From the NCBI GenBank assembly GCA_035512595.1, contig DATKDU010000213.1, forward strand, positions 1 through 15,437: a DNA stretch of 15,437 nt. The letters are read 5' to 3'. The notes below the pieces were generated by a model. That model was not told where the DNA came from and made no database searches. It saw only the letters and a program-made list of their open reading frames with translations. Of the stretch, positions 1 to 5,900 are shown in pieces. The DNA comes from DATKDU01 sp035512595. Lineage in GTDB: Bacteria > Planctomycetota > Planctomycetia > Pirellulales > Pirellulaceae. The position numbers and the translations under genes are program-made. Each line of letters starts with the position of its first letter. Positions within the stretch are counted from its first letter, which is position 1.

Positions 1-98
1 TCCAGCGAGTCGATGACTCGTGTCACGGCGATCGGCTTGATGCTGCGACGGCTAGCACCTCCCGAACCGTTACCCACATTCCATTACCGGGCAGCGTG

Positions 99-419
99 CT
101 AGCTGCGTTTTTCCTCTGCAAACTTTTCGGATAGCCTCTTATTGCCGTCGAGCATGAAAACTCCCGGCAGTCGAATGGAAACCGGAGCGCCATCCTGCTC
201 GCGCGGATGCCGCTCTTCGCAATTGCTTTGCCACTCAAACCGCGCGCTCTTCACGGAGTCTTGCCGGCGTTGCCAGGCATCCCGCAGGGCATCCGGGACC
301 CCTTCCGCAGTGGACTCAACCTGGAATAGGGCGACGAGCAGGAGACTGGCCGTGCAGCCGAACCTATGTCGAATGGAAGGCGGCCGGGCAATGTGCTGAA
401 GCAATGGAGTGGCGGACAT
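99..419 (-). CDS. Short secreted protein of unknown function, probably truncated
   Basis: This 106-residue protein is not a family I can name. The N-terminus has a basic stretch (around RPPSIRHRFG) followed by a hydrophobic run (TASLLLVALFQV) ending near STAEG, which looks like a long signal peptide. The mature part contains DALRDAWQRRQDSVKSARFE, which resembles the start of planctomycete exported proteins of roughly 200-300 residues, so this frame seems to stop early at the TAG at 99-101. The ATG at 419 is preferred over the TTG at 422 because AGGAG lies 7 nt before it; that ribosome site overlaps the stop codon of the small ORF at 430-591, suggesting translational coupling. No convincing continuation was found in the other two minus-strand frames between 1 and 98. 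It could be a frameshifted remnant or a genuinely short protein. Confidence 0.5.
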   Translation of the reverse strand: MSATPLLQHIARPPSIRHRFGCTASLLLVALFQVESTAEGVPDALRDAWQRRQDSVKSARFEWQSNCEERHPREQDGAPVSIRLPGVFMLDGNKRLSEKFAEEKRS

Positions 420-429
420 CAACGTGCTC

Positions 430-591
430 CTATTGGCTCGCGGCGGTCCAAAGTACGGTCAATGGAATTGCCGTCGTGGTTCGGTCGTCGCTAAGGACGT
501 TAATTGATAACTCGACGCGGTGCTCCCCGGCGGCGCTGATTGCCGATTCGACCTCCGCCCACTTCAAGCCAGCAGACGCGACCAGCAGCAT
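430..591 (-). CDS. Small ORF upstream of and coupled to the secreted protein
   Basis: Frame of 53 codons from the ATG at 591, too short for most gene callers. The product begins MLLVASAGLKWAEVESAISA and ends in TVLWTAASQ; I do not recognise it. The stop TAG at 430-432 forms part of the TAGGAG ribosome site of the next gene, an arrangement typical of real co-translated genes. The ATG at 591 itself has no visible ribosome site. The same frame is open further upstream (SHFARFCVIMLLVASAG), where it would make a signal-peptide-like N-terminus, but it contains no ATG before the (GA)10 tract. A well-formed start with GGGGAG five nt before an ATG lies at 662 in a different frame; see the finding on possible phase variation. 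It may therefore be an out-of-phase gene rather than an independent small one. Confidence 0.35.
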   Translation of the reverse strand: MLLVASAGLKWAEVESAISAAGEHRVELSINVLSDDRTTTAIPLTVLWTAASQ

Positions 592-614
592 GATTACGCA
601 GAAGCGCGCAAAAT

Positions 615-634
615 GAGAGAGAGAGAGAGAGAGA
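615..634. repeat. (GA)10 dinucleotide microsatellite
   Basis: Ten uninterrupted GA units (TC on the minus strand). Such perfect dinucleotide tracts are rare in GC-rich bacterial chromosomes. It lies 26 nt downstream, in minus-strand sense, of the ATG at 662 that has a strong ribosome site, and 23 nt upstream of the ATG of the small ORF at 591. Confidence 0.9.
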
Positions 635-662
635 ATCGATTTGGGCGACCGTCGGGGTGCAT

Positions 663-930
663 ACTTGCTCCCCTATGCACGAACCAATCGGACTTGCCCT
701 AGGAAATTAGGTCCCGCGGTCGATTTCGCAGAATCACCCCTAGAGTGGTCAATTCGGCAACGTAGCACGTTTCGTACCGCAGTCAAGCGATTCGGCGAAG
801 AATTCCAGATTTCCCGATGCAAGGGGAACGCTTTGCCCGCCGACTCGCCGTCACGGCCAGGGGTCCTCTACTCCATATTGCCCAAAATGGCCGCCTGCGT
901 CTGGTAGTGTCGCAGTGGCGGCGGAACCGC
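663..930. other. Intergenic stretch without a recognisable gene
   Basis: Between the ribosome site of the possible start at 662 and the repeat element at 931 I see no coding frame with recognisable content. The first bases (669-674, read on the minus strand) carry the GGGGAG of the possible start at 662. A short minus-strand frame here begins inside the repeat at 931-975 and has no protein-like composition. Confidence 0.5.
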
Positions 931-975
931 CCCCCCATGATGGACAGAATCATGGCGGACAGAATCATAGGGGGG
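931..975. repeat. Short palindromic element with two 15-bp-spaced GGACAGAATCAT units
   Basis: GGACAGAATCAT occurs at 942-953 and again at 957-968, exactly 15 bp apart. The pair is bracketed by complementary arms: CCCCCCATGAT at 931-941 and ATCATAGGGGGG at 964-975, which pair except for one extra A. It lies 19 bp beyond the stop codon of the gene at 995-1450, so it could act as a transcription end or RNA-stabilising hairpin, but no T tract follows on the minus strand. Related 15-bp units occur at 5763-5886. Confidence 0.65.
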
Positions 976-994
976 CAGCGCCATCAGCGCTCCC

Positions 995-1450
995 TCACTT
1001 GGCTTTCTCGTCCGCCTTCTTGAGATAGTCGGCCAGTGGAATCCTGTGGTAGTACCACGTTCGCGGATCGGACTTGCCGTCGAGATGGTTGGTCTGGAGA
1101 TTGATCGACCCGCGCTCGGCCAATTCCTTCGCCAGGTGGATCGACACGACCTGCTTGCCGACCTCCTTCCGGCGCTCGAGGTTCACTGACAGGTCGGCAT
1201 AGCCCGTCCCTTCCTTGCCGGGAATGTTTAATGACACCCCGCGGTCCAGCGGCTTGAGCCGCCCTTCGTCGGCAATCGTCACGGTAATCGTCACGCGGCC
1301 AGTGCCGTGGTCGGTGGCTTTCACGTCATAGACAAGCTTCAACTCCTCCTTCGTTTCGCCCAGCTCAAAGCCGAGGGCAAATGCCACATCGGCCGCCAGC
1401 GCAGCCGCGGCGGACAACACTACCGTCAAACCAAATGTTCGCATGTTCAT
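995..1450 (-). CDS. Secreted protein of unknown function
   Basis: A 151-residue product that I do not recognise. The frame extends up to 1501, but the ATG at 1450 is chosen because AAGGAGA lies 7-8 nt before it and because the residues that follow, MNMRTFGLTVVLSAAAALA, make a clear signal peptide, probably cut after ADVAFA. The mature part is rich in alternating beta-strand-like segments (RVTITVTIAD, KQVVSIHLA) and ends with a charged tail (LKKADEKAK). There is no lipobox, no second membrane segment and no cysteine pattern. It is probably periplasmic or exported. It is separated from the kinase upstream by about 180 bp, so it may have its own promoter. Confidence 0.75.
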   Translation of the reverse strand: MNMRTFGLTVVLSAAAALAADVAFALGFELGETKEELKLVYDVKATDHGTGRVTITVTIADEGRLKPLDRGVSLNIPGKEGTGYADLSVNLERRKEVGKQVVSIHLAKELAERGSINLQTNHLDGKSDPRTWYYHRIPLADYLKKADEKAK

Positions 1451-1578
1451 GGAAAGTCTCCTTGCGCGGGTCGCGGCTACCAGTGGCAATGCCCCAGTCA
1501 TAGACGAACCACCCCCGGCTGCGGTTTTCCGGGGTAGGGAGCAGGGGAGAGAAGTCAGGCGAAAGAAGTAAGAAGCCT

Positions 1579-1620
1579 AGGGGGCGGCATTGGTGATTCG
1601 GTACGCGGCACCGGCCCCCT
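1579..1620 (-). terminator. Possible terminator hairpin after the kinase gene
   Basis: AGGGGGC at 1579-1585 and GCCCCCT at 1614-1620 can pair, with a smaller CGGT/ACCG helix in the loop. It starts 12 bp beyond the kinase stop codon. No T run follows on the minus strand, so this is only a candidate. Confidence 0.3.
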
Positions 1621-1632
1621 GTCCCCCGACCC

Positions 1633-2508
1633 TCACTCCGTCTCGCTCGTGATCGCCTTGAGCTGCTTGACGATCGCCTCGGCGGTCTGCGGGCGGTTGT
1701 TGGCGTCGGCCTCGATGCACTGCATGATCAGCTTGGCCAGTGCCTTGTTGAGCTTGGGCATCTTCTTGAGGATCGGCTCCGGCGGCGACGTATCGTGCGA
1801 CAGGGCGCCGGTGCCGGTGACGTCGGTGCCGGGCCAGGGGAAGTCGCCGGTGCAAAGCTGGTAGCAGGTGACGCCGAAGGCAAAAATGTCCACCCGCTGG
1901 TCGGTCTGCTTGCGGCGGACGATCTCCGGCGCGAGGTACAGCGGCGTGCCGGTGCGGTTTCCCGGCTGGCGAAAGGCAGGCTCGTCGGGGAGGGTCAGGC
2001 CGAAGTCGATCAGCTTCAGCGTCTGGCCGTCATTGGCCACGATGAAGTTCCGCGGGCAGATGTCGCGGTGGATGAAGCCCGCCTTGTGGACGGCATCCAG
2101 GGCCTCGGCCATCTGCTGGATGAGCAGCAGCCGATTGCCGTCGAGCGATTTGCTCCCCATCTTGATCAGACTGTTGAGGCCGGTCCCCTCGATGTACTCC
2201 ATGAGGATGAACTTGCGGCCGTCGCTGAGCTTGCCGATCTCGTAGGTTTCCACAATCCGCGGATGCTTCAGTAGCAGGCCGATGTCCCCTTCGCTGGGCT
2301 TTTTGAGGAGCTTGAAGCGGGACTCAAAGGCGTTGGTCTTCTCCGAGTCGAGGATTTTCAGGCCGACGGTCTGGTTGTTCTTCTTGTCGAGCGCCCGGTG
2401 GAAGTTCGACATCGTGCCGTTGACCGCTTCGCTGAGAATCTGGAAGCGTTCGCTCAGGTTGACGCGATTTCCCGAGAGTAGCGAGCCGAGCTGCGAAAGA
2501 AATTTCAT
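1633..2508 (-). CDS. Soluble serine/threonine protein kinase
   Basis: A 291-residue protein that is almost entirely one Hanks-type kinase domain. It transfers phosphate from ATP to Ser/Thr of unknown protein targets. Visible landmarks: the ATP-binding lysine K51 in VGLKIL, catalytic loop HRD at 147-149 with N154, the metal-binding DFG at 168-170, APE at 193-195, the conserved D207 in VDIFAFG, and R272 near the end. All core catalytic residues are therefore present. Two oddities: the glycine-rich loop (SEAVNGTMSN, about 26-35) has few glycines, and the catalytic loop reads HRDICPRN, with cysteine where most active kinases have lysine. There is no transmembrane segment or sensor domain, unlike many planctomycete kinases, so it should be cytoplasmic. 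The ATG at 2508 has no strong ribosome site. Confidence 0.9.
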   Translation of the reverse strand: MKFLSQLGSLLSGNRVNLSERFQILSEAVNGTMSNFHRALDKKNNQTVGLKILDSEKTNAFESRFKLLKKPSEGDIGLLLKHPRIVETYEIGKLSDGRKFILMEYIEGTGLNSLIKMGSKSLDGNRLLLIQQMAEALDAVHKAGFIHRDICPRNFIVANDGQTLKLIDFGLTLPDEPAFRQPGNRTGTPLYLAPEIVRRKQTDQRVDIFAFGVTCYQLCTGDFPWPGTDVTGTGALSHDTSPPEPILKKMPKLNKALAKLIMQCIEADANNRPQTAEAIVKQLKAITSETE

Positions 2509-2586
2509 CGCTCACGATCGGTGCGGTACCGATCCGTCCCATGGAGAAGTTGCCTCTGGTCTGATCCTGATCTGCCGGACAGAAGC

Positions 2587-2592
2587 ATTCTA
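2587..2592 (-). promoter_or_regulatory. Possible -10 box (TAGAAT) for the kinase gene
   Basis: On the minus strand TAGAAT is followed by GC, in the same context as the boxes before uvrB and the other plus-strand genes. It lies 78 nt before the kinase ATG. No clear -35 box is visible. Confidence 0.25.
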
Positions 2593-2698
2593 GCCGACGG
2601 CGGCCTGATGTGCGCGGCGCGGCGTGTGCAGCAGGGGAGCGGTCCGCGGGGAGCAGGGACTGCGACGCCATGGTAGAATCCTGGCATAGCGCGGCAAA

Positions 2699-2959
2699 TC
2701 ACCGCTCGCCCATCTCCGCTCCGCCCAGCGGAATGGGCTTCTCATAAAATGCATCGGTGCTGCCTGGGCCCGGGTGATTCCAGGCCAGGTACACGGCGCG
2801 GACGATACCCCAGCCGACGAACGCCGGGATAACGCCCAGCACGGGAGGGAGCGTGAAGTTCGCCTTGCAGCCGGCAAAAGTCCCGACCACCCCCAGGAGC
2901 AGGAGTACCAGGCCGAGCAGAAAGGCTAGCGCCGCGCAGATCTTGTCGAACACATTCAT
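2699..2959 (-). CDS. Small inner-membrane protein with two transmembrane helices
   Basis: An 86-residue product starting MNVFDKICAALAFLLGLVLL. Two hydrophobic segments are evident, about residues 8-30 and 36-60, joined by a short loop containing a cysteine (AGCKANFTLPP). The C-terminal tail is polar (STDAFYEKPIPLGGAEMGER). The frame is open up to 3013, but the ATG at 2959 is preferred because the membrane helix begins right after it; a weak GAGAG lies a few bases upstream. I cannot assign a function. It resembles short conserved hypothetical planctomycete membrane proteins in size and layout. Confidence 0.65.
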   Translation of the reverse strand: MNVFDKICAALAFLLGLVLLLLGVVGTFAGCKANFTLPPVLGVIPAFVGWGIVRAVYLAWNHPGPGSTDAFYEKPIPLGGAEMGER

Positions 2960-3076
2960 GGGGCTCTCGTTGTCTTGATTCCGCCAAGGATGATCCCGAC
3001 CGCGCCTCAGCATACCAGCCGCGCGGCCGATTGCGAAATCTCAATCCTCACGGGGGGGACAACGGCGAGCCGGCCG

Positions 3077-3268
3077 TCACCGCCGAATCAGTTCGCTTTC
3101 GTGGATGTGAATCCCCGTATAGGGCGGCAAGACCCGGTGAACGAGCACCGGCAAAATGCGCGTGTGTACGACGCGCTGACGGCCTTGCTGCAAAACCACG
3201 TATTGCCGCGCTTGCGCCGCGCTGCATAGCGCTGATGCGAGTCCCAGCGCCAGTACGAACGTTTTCAT
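3077..3268 (-). CDS. Tiny secreted protein of unknown function
   Basis: A 63-residue protein with a textbook signal peptide, MKTFVLALGLASALCSAAQA, leaving a mature peptide of about 43 residues rich in valine, arginine and histidine (QYVVLQQGRQRVVHTRILPV). The cysteine in the signal is not in a lipobox context. The start is well supported: AAGGAG lies 8 nt before the ATG. The ribosome site is part of a duplicated 10-bp block. It may bind a partner or metal at the surface through its histidines, but that is a guess. It is divergent from uvrB. Confidence 0.6.
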   Translation of the reverse strand: MKTFVLALGLASALCSAAQARQYVVLQQGRQRVVHTRILPVLVHRVLPPYTGIHIHESELIRR

Positions 3269-3270
3269 GG

Positions 3271-3291
3271 TGATTGCTCCTTGATTGCTCC
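3271..3291 (-). promoter_or_regulatory. Duplicated ribosome-binding block before the tiny secreted protein
   Basis: On the minus strand GGAGCAATCA occurs twice, 11 bp apart, directly before the ATG at 3268. The nearer GGAG (3277-3280) is at the normal distance of 8 nt; the farther one (3288-3291) is 19 nt away and would be idle or a standby site. Confidence 0.5.
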
Positions 3292-3533
3292 ATCATGAGA
3301 TTTGGATTTCGTGGCCAGTAGAGCAAGCGGCGTACCACTGCCGCTGAGACAAGTTGGCGCACCGAGCGGCAGAATGACGTTCGATTGGAAGCTCGCCAGC
3401 GGGCATTGCGTCTGACCATTGTTTCCTTGTGAGCGGAGAGATACTTTCTCCCCAAGTTGCCTTCGGTTCAAAAACCCTGGATTACCGCAGCTTCCGAAGA
3501 TCCGGCGGCCTCTTCGCCATGACGACCACCGCG
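3292..3533. other. Divergent intergenic region between the tiny secreted protein and uvrB
   Basis: No gene is recognised here. It should hold the promoters of two divergent genes. A short inverted repeat, GGAGA at 3435-3439 with TCTCC at 3447-3451, is visible. I looked for known LexA boxes (CTG-N10-CAG, GTTC-N7-GTTC, GAAC-N4-GTTC) upstream of uvrB and found none, so SOS control is not supported by sequence here. Confidence 0.4.
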
Positions 3534-3539
3534 TAGAAT
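3534..3539 (+). promoter_or_regulatory. Possible -10 box (TAGAAT) of uvrB
   Basis: TAGAAT in the context GCGTAGAATG lies 41 nt before the GTG start of uvrB. Boxes of the same kind lie 46 nt and 42 nt before two other genes in this window (8047 and 12754). No good -35 hexamer is seen at 16-18 nt spacing. Confidence 0.4.
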
Positions 3540-3580
3540 GCAACCAACCCCTCACAGCCACCCCCGGATTTGGATTTCAC

Positions 3581-5653
3581 GTGTCCTTCGACCTCGTCAG
3601 CCCCTTTCAGCCCGCCGGCGATCAGCCGCAGGCCATCGAAGCGCTCGTGGAGGCGCTCCAGAGCGGCAAGCGGAGCCAGGTGCTGATGGGGGTCACTGGC
3701 TCGGGCAAGACGTTCACGATGGCCAACGTCATCGCCCGGATGCAGAAACCGGCGATGGTCTTGTCGCACAACAAGACCCTCGCCGCCCAGCTTTACTCCG
3801 AGTTCAAGGAGTTCTTTCCGCGGAATGCCGTCCATTACTTCGTCAGCTACTACGACTACTACCAGCCGGAGGCGTACATCCCGCAGCGGGACATTTACAT
3901 CGAGAAGGACGCCTCGATCAACCAGGACATCGACCGCCTGCGGCTGGCGGCGACCAGCTCGCTCGTCAGCCGCGACGACGTGGTGATCGTCGCCAGCGTG
4001 TCGAGCATCTACGGCTTGGGTTCGCCCGCCGATTACAAGTCGATGATGGTCCCCTTGCGCGTCGGGCAGACGATCGACCGGGACGAAATGCTGCGGCAAA
4101 TGATCGACATCCAGTACGATCGCAACGACGTGGCGTTCGAGCGCGGGAAAATCCGCGTCCGCGGCGACTGCGTCGAAATCTGGCCGTCGTACGAAGAATA
4201 CGGCTTTCGAATTGAGTTCTGGGGAGACGAAGTCGAATCGCTGTCGTTCATCAATCCGATCAGCGGCGAGACGCTCGCCAGGCAGGACCAGCTCTTCATT
4301 TACCCGGCCAAGCACTTCGTGATGCCGGAAGATCGCATCGCGCAGGCGATCGATTCCATCAAGCAGGAGTTGGAAGAGCGGCTGCAAATCCTCCGCGATC
4401 ACGGAAAGCTGCTCGAGGCCCAGCGGCTCAATGCCCGCACGCGGTTCGACATTGAGATGATGATGGAGGTCGGCCACTGCCCGGGAATCGAAAACTACAG
4501 CCGGCCGCTGTCGGGCCGGCCGCCCGGTTCGACCCCCGATACGCTGTACGACTTCTTTCCCGACGATTTCCTGCTGTTCATCGACGAGTCGCACGTGACG
4601 GTGCCGCAGGTGCGGGCCATGTATGCCGGCGACCGCAGCCGCAAGGAGACGCTCGTCGAGCACGGCTTCCGATTGCCCAGCGCGCTCGACAACCGGCCGC
4701 TGAAGTTCGAGGAATGGCAAGCCAAGCCGTGCCAGAAAGTATTTGTTTCGGCGACGCCGAGCGACTACGAGCTGGTGCAATCCGGCGGCGAAGTGGTCGA
4801 GCAAGTCATTCGGCCGACGGGCCTTCTGGATCCCGTCATCGAGGTCCTGCCAGCCCGCGGACAAGTCCCCGACTTGCTTGAGCAGATCCGGAAGCGTTCC
4901 GCCGTTGGCGAGCGGGTGCTGGTGACCGTCCTCACCAAGCGGCTGGCTGAAGACCTGGCGGCATATCTCAGCGAGCAGAAGGTGCTCTGCAAATGGCTCC
5001 ATAGCGAGCTGGACGCGTTCGAGCGCGTCGAGCTGCTGCGCGACCTCCGCGAAGGGCACTTTGAGGCGCTAGTCGGCGTGAACTTGCTGCGCGAAGGGCT
5101 CGATCTGCCGGAAGTGTCGCTGGTGGCGATCCTTGATGCCGACAAGGAAGGTTTTCTCCGCAGCGAGACGTCGCTGATCCAGACGATCGGCCGCTCGGCA
5201 CGCAACGTCAACGCCAAGGTGATCCTGTATGCCGACAAGATGACCGACGCCATGCGGAATGCCATCGACGAGACTCGCCGCCGCCGCGAGATGCAAGAGA
5301 AGTACAACACCGAGCACGGCATTACTCCCGAGACGATTAAGAAACACATTCGCAGCGGCATCGAAGCGGCCGTCTCGGCTCACCGCCAGGCGAATGCCGC
5401 CGTGGGGCGCAACGACGAGGCCGAGTTTGTCACCGAGGAGTATCTGTCGGAGTTGGAAGCGGAGATGATGGCAGCCGCCGAAGCGATGGAGTTCGAGCGG
5501 GCGGCCGCGATCCGCGACCGCATCTTGCAGCTCAAGCGGTCAGTCGGCCAGAAGCTGGACGAAGTCGAAATTCGCTCTTACCAGCCGACGGGAAAGAAGC
5601 GCCGCCGCGGCGGATCGGGATCGAGAGTGCCGCGGCCGAAGAAACGGATGTGA
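3581..5653 (+). CDS. uvrB: UvrABC excinuclease subunit B
   Basis: UvrB receives damaged DNA from UvrA, opens the helix by limited strand separation, verifies the lesion and recruits UvrC for the dual incision. The GTG at 3581 is chosen because it gives the family N-terminus SFDLVSPFQPAGDQPQAI; the frame is open to 3419 but the extra 54 residues are unlike UvrB. The result is 690 residues, normal for the family. Seen: Walker A GVTGSGKT at 37-44; the beta-hairpin that clamps DNA beginning SYYDYYQPEAY at about 89-99; Walker B/DEAD-like DESH at 335-338; motif VI QTIGRSARN at 534-542; and the C-terminal UVR domain at about 620-660 (EFERAAAIRDRI) that contacts UvrC. A basic tail (GKKRRRGG, PRPKKRM) follows. 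It stands alone: uvrA and uvrC are not in the window. Confidence 0.98.
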   Translation: MSFDLVSPFQPAGDQPQAIEALVEALQSGKRSQVLMGVTGSGKTFTMANVIARMQKPAMVLSHNKTLAAQLYSEFKEFFPRNAVHYFVSYYDYYQPEAYIPQRDIYIEKDASINQDIDRLRLAATSSLVSRDDVVIVASVSSIYGLGSPADYKSMMVPLRVGQTIDRDEMLRQMIDIQYDRNDVAFERGKIRVRGDCVEIWPSYEEYGFRIEFWGDEVESLSFINPISGETLARQDQLFIYPAKHFVMPEDRIAQAIDSIKQELEERLQILRDHGKLLEAQRLNARTRFDIEMMMEVGHCPGIENYSRPLSGRPPGSTPDTLYDFFPDDFLLFIDESHVTVPQVRAMYAGDRSRKETLVEHGFRLPSALDNRPLKFEEWQAKPCQKVFVSATPSDYELVQSGGEVVEQVIRPTGLLDPVIEVLPARGQVPDLLEQIRKRSAVGERVLVTVLTKRLAEDLAAYLSEQKVLCKWLHSELDAFERVELLRDLREGHFEALVGVNLLREGLDLPEVSLVAILDADKEGFLRSETSLIQTIGRSARNVNAKVILYADKMTDAMRNAIDETRRRREMQEKYNTEHGITPETIKKHIRSGIEAAVSAHRQANAAVGRNDEAEFVTEEYLSELEAEMMAAAEAMEFERAAAIRDRILQLKRSVGQKLDEVEIRSYQPTGKKRRRGGSGSRVPRPKKRM

Positions 5654-5680
5654 TGCTGGGTGCCGAGTCGAGGCACAGCA
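5654..5680 (+). terminator. Possible terminator hairpin after uvrB
   Basis: Right after the uvrB stop codon, TGCTG pairs with CAGCA and TGCC with GGCA, giving a 9-bp stem with a two-base GG bulge and a 7-nt loop. There is no T tract, so intrinsic termination is uncertain. Confidence 0.35.
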
Positions 5681-5713
5681 CCAAATCGAAAATGAGATAC
5701 CTGGCTCCGATCG

Positions 5714-5888
5714 GGGATGGAATCACGGGATGAGAAAAGGATCGCCGAATGCTCAAGCGAAAAGACAGGAAAATGAGGGACAGGAACATAGCGAACAGAA
5801 GAATAGCGGCAAGATAGAAACAGGATGCGCTCCATTGCCATTCCCATGATTCCATTCCTCATTTTCCTGTCCTCCATTTTCCTGTCTT
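5714..5888. repeat. Converging arrays of degenerate 15-bp repeats between uvrB and the ABC-F gene
   Basis: On the plus strand three 15-bp units follow each other at 5763-5807: AGACAGGAAAATGAG, GGACAGGAACATAGC and GAACAGAAGAATAGC. On the minus strand the same motif is repeated between 5888 and 5840 (ACAGGAAAATG twice, 15 bp apart, then GGAATGGAATCATGG). The arms are therefore inverted: AAGACAGGAAAATGAGG at 5762-5778 is complementary to much of 5857-5888. A further block, GGGATGGAATCACGGGA at 5714-5730, matches the outer minus-strand unit. No gene is recognised in the gap 5654-5900. The unit resembles GGACAGAATCAT at 942-968. Confidence 0.7.
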
Positions 5889-5900
5889 ATCCGTGCCGCC

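Noticed and set aside
783..968. Short minus-strand frame starting MILSAMILSIMGG
   Set aside because: Its start is the translated 15-bp repeat at 931-975 and the rest is Arg-rich without ribosome site; treated as repeat-derived, not a gene.
2673..2678. TAGAAT box on the plus strand between the kinase and the membrane-protein gene
   Set aside because: No plus-strand gene or RNA is recognised downstream within several hundred bases, so it is not listed as a promoter.
3419..3580. N-terminal extension of uvrB from an upstream ATG
   Set aside because: The 54 extra residues are unlike UvrB, and the family N-terminus begins exactly at the GTG at 3581.
3482..5059. Long open frame on the minus strand opposite uvrB
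   Set aside because: Composition is biased to Arg, Leu, Val, Asp and His with no family motif; uvrB on the other strand is certain. It is a shadow of GC-rich codon use.
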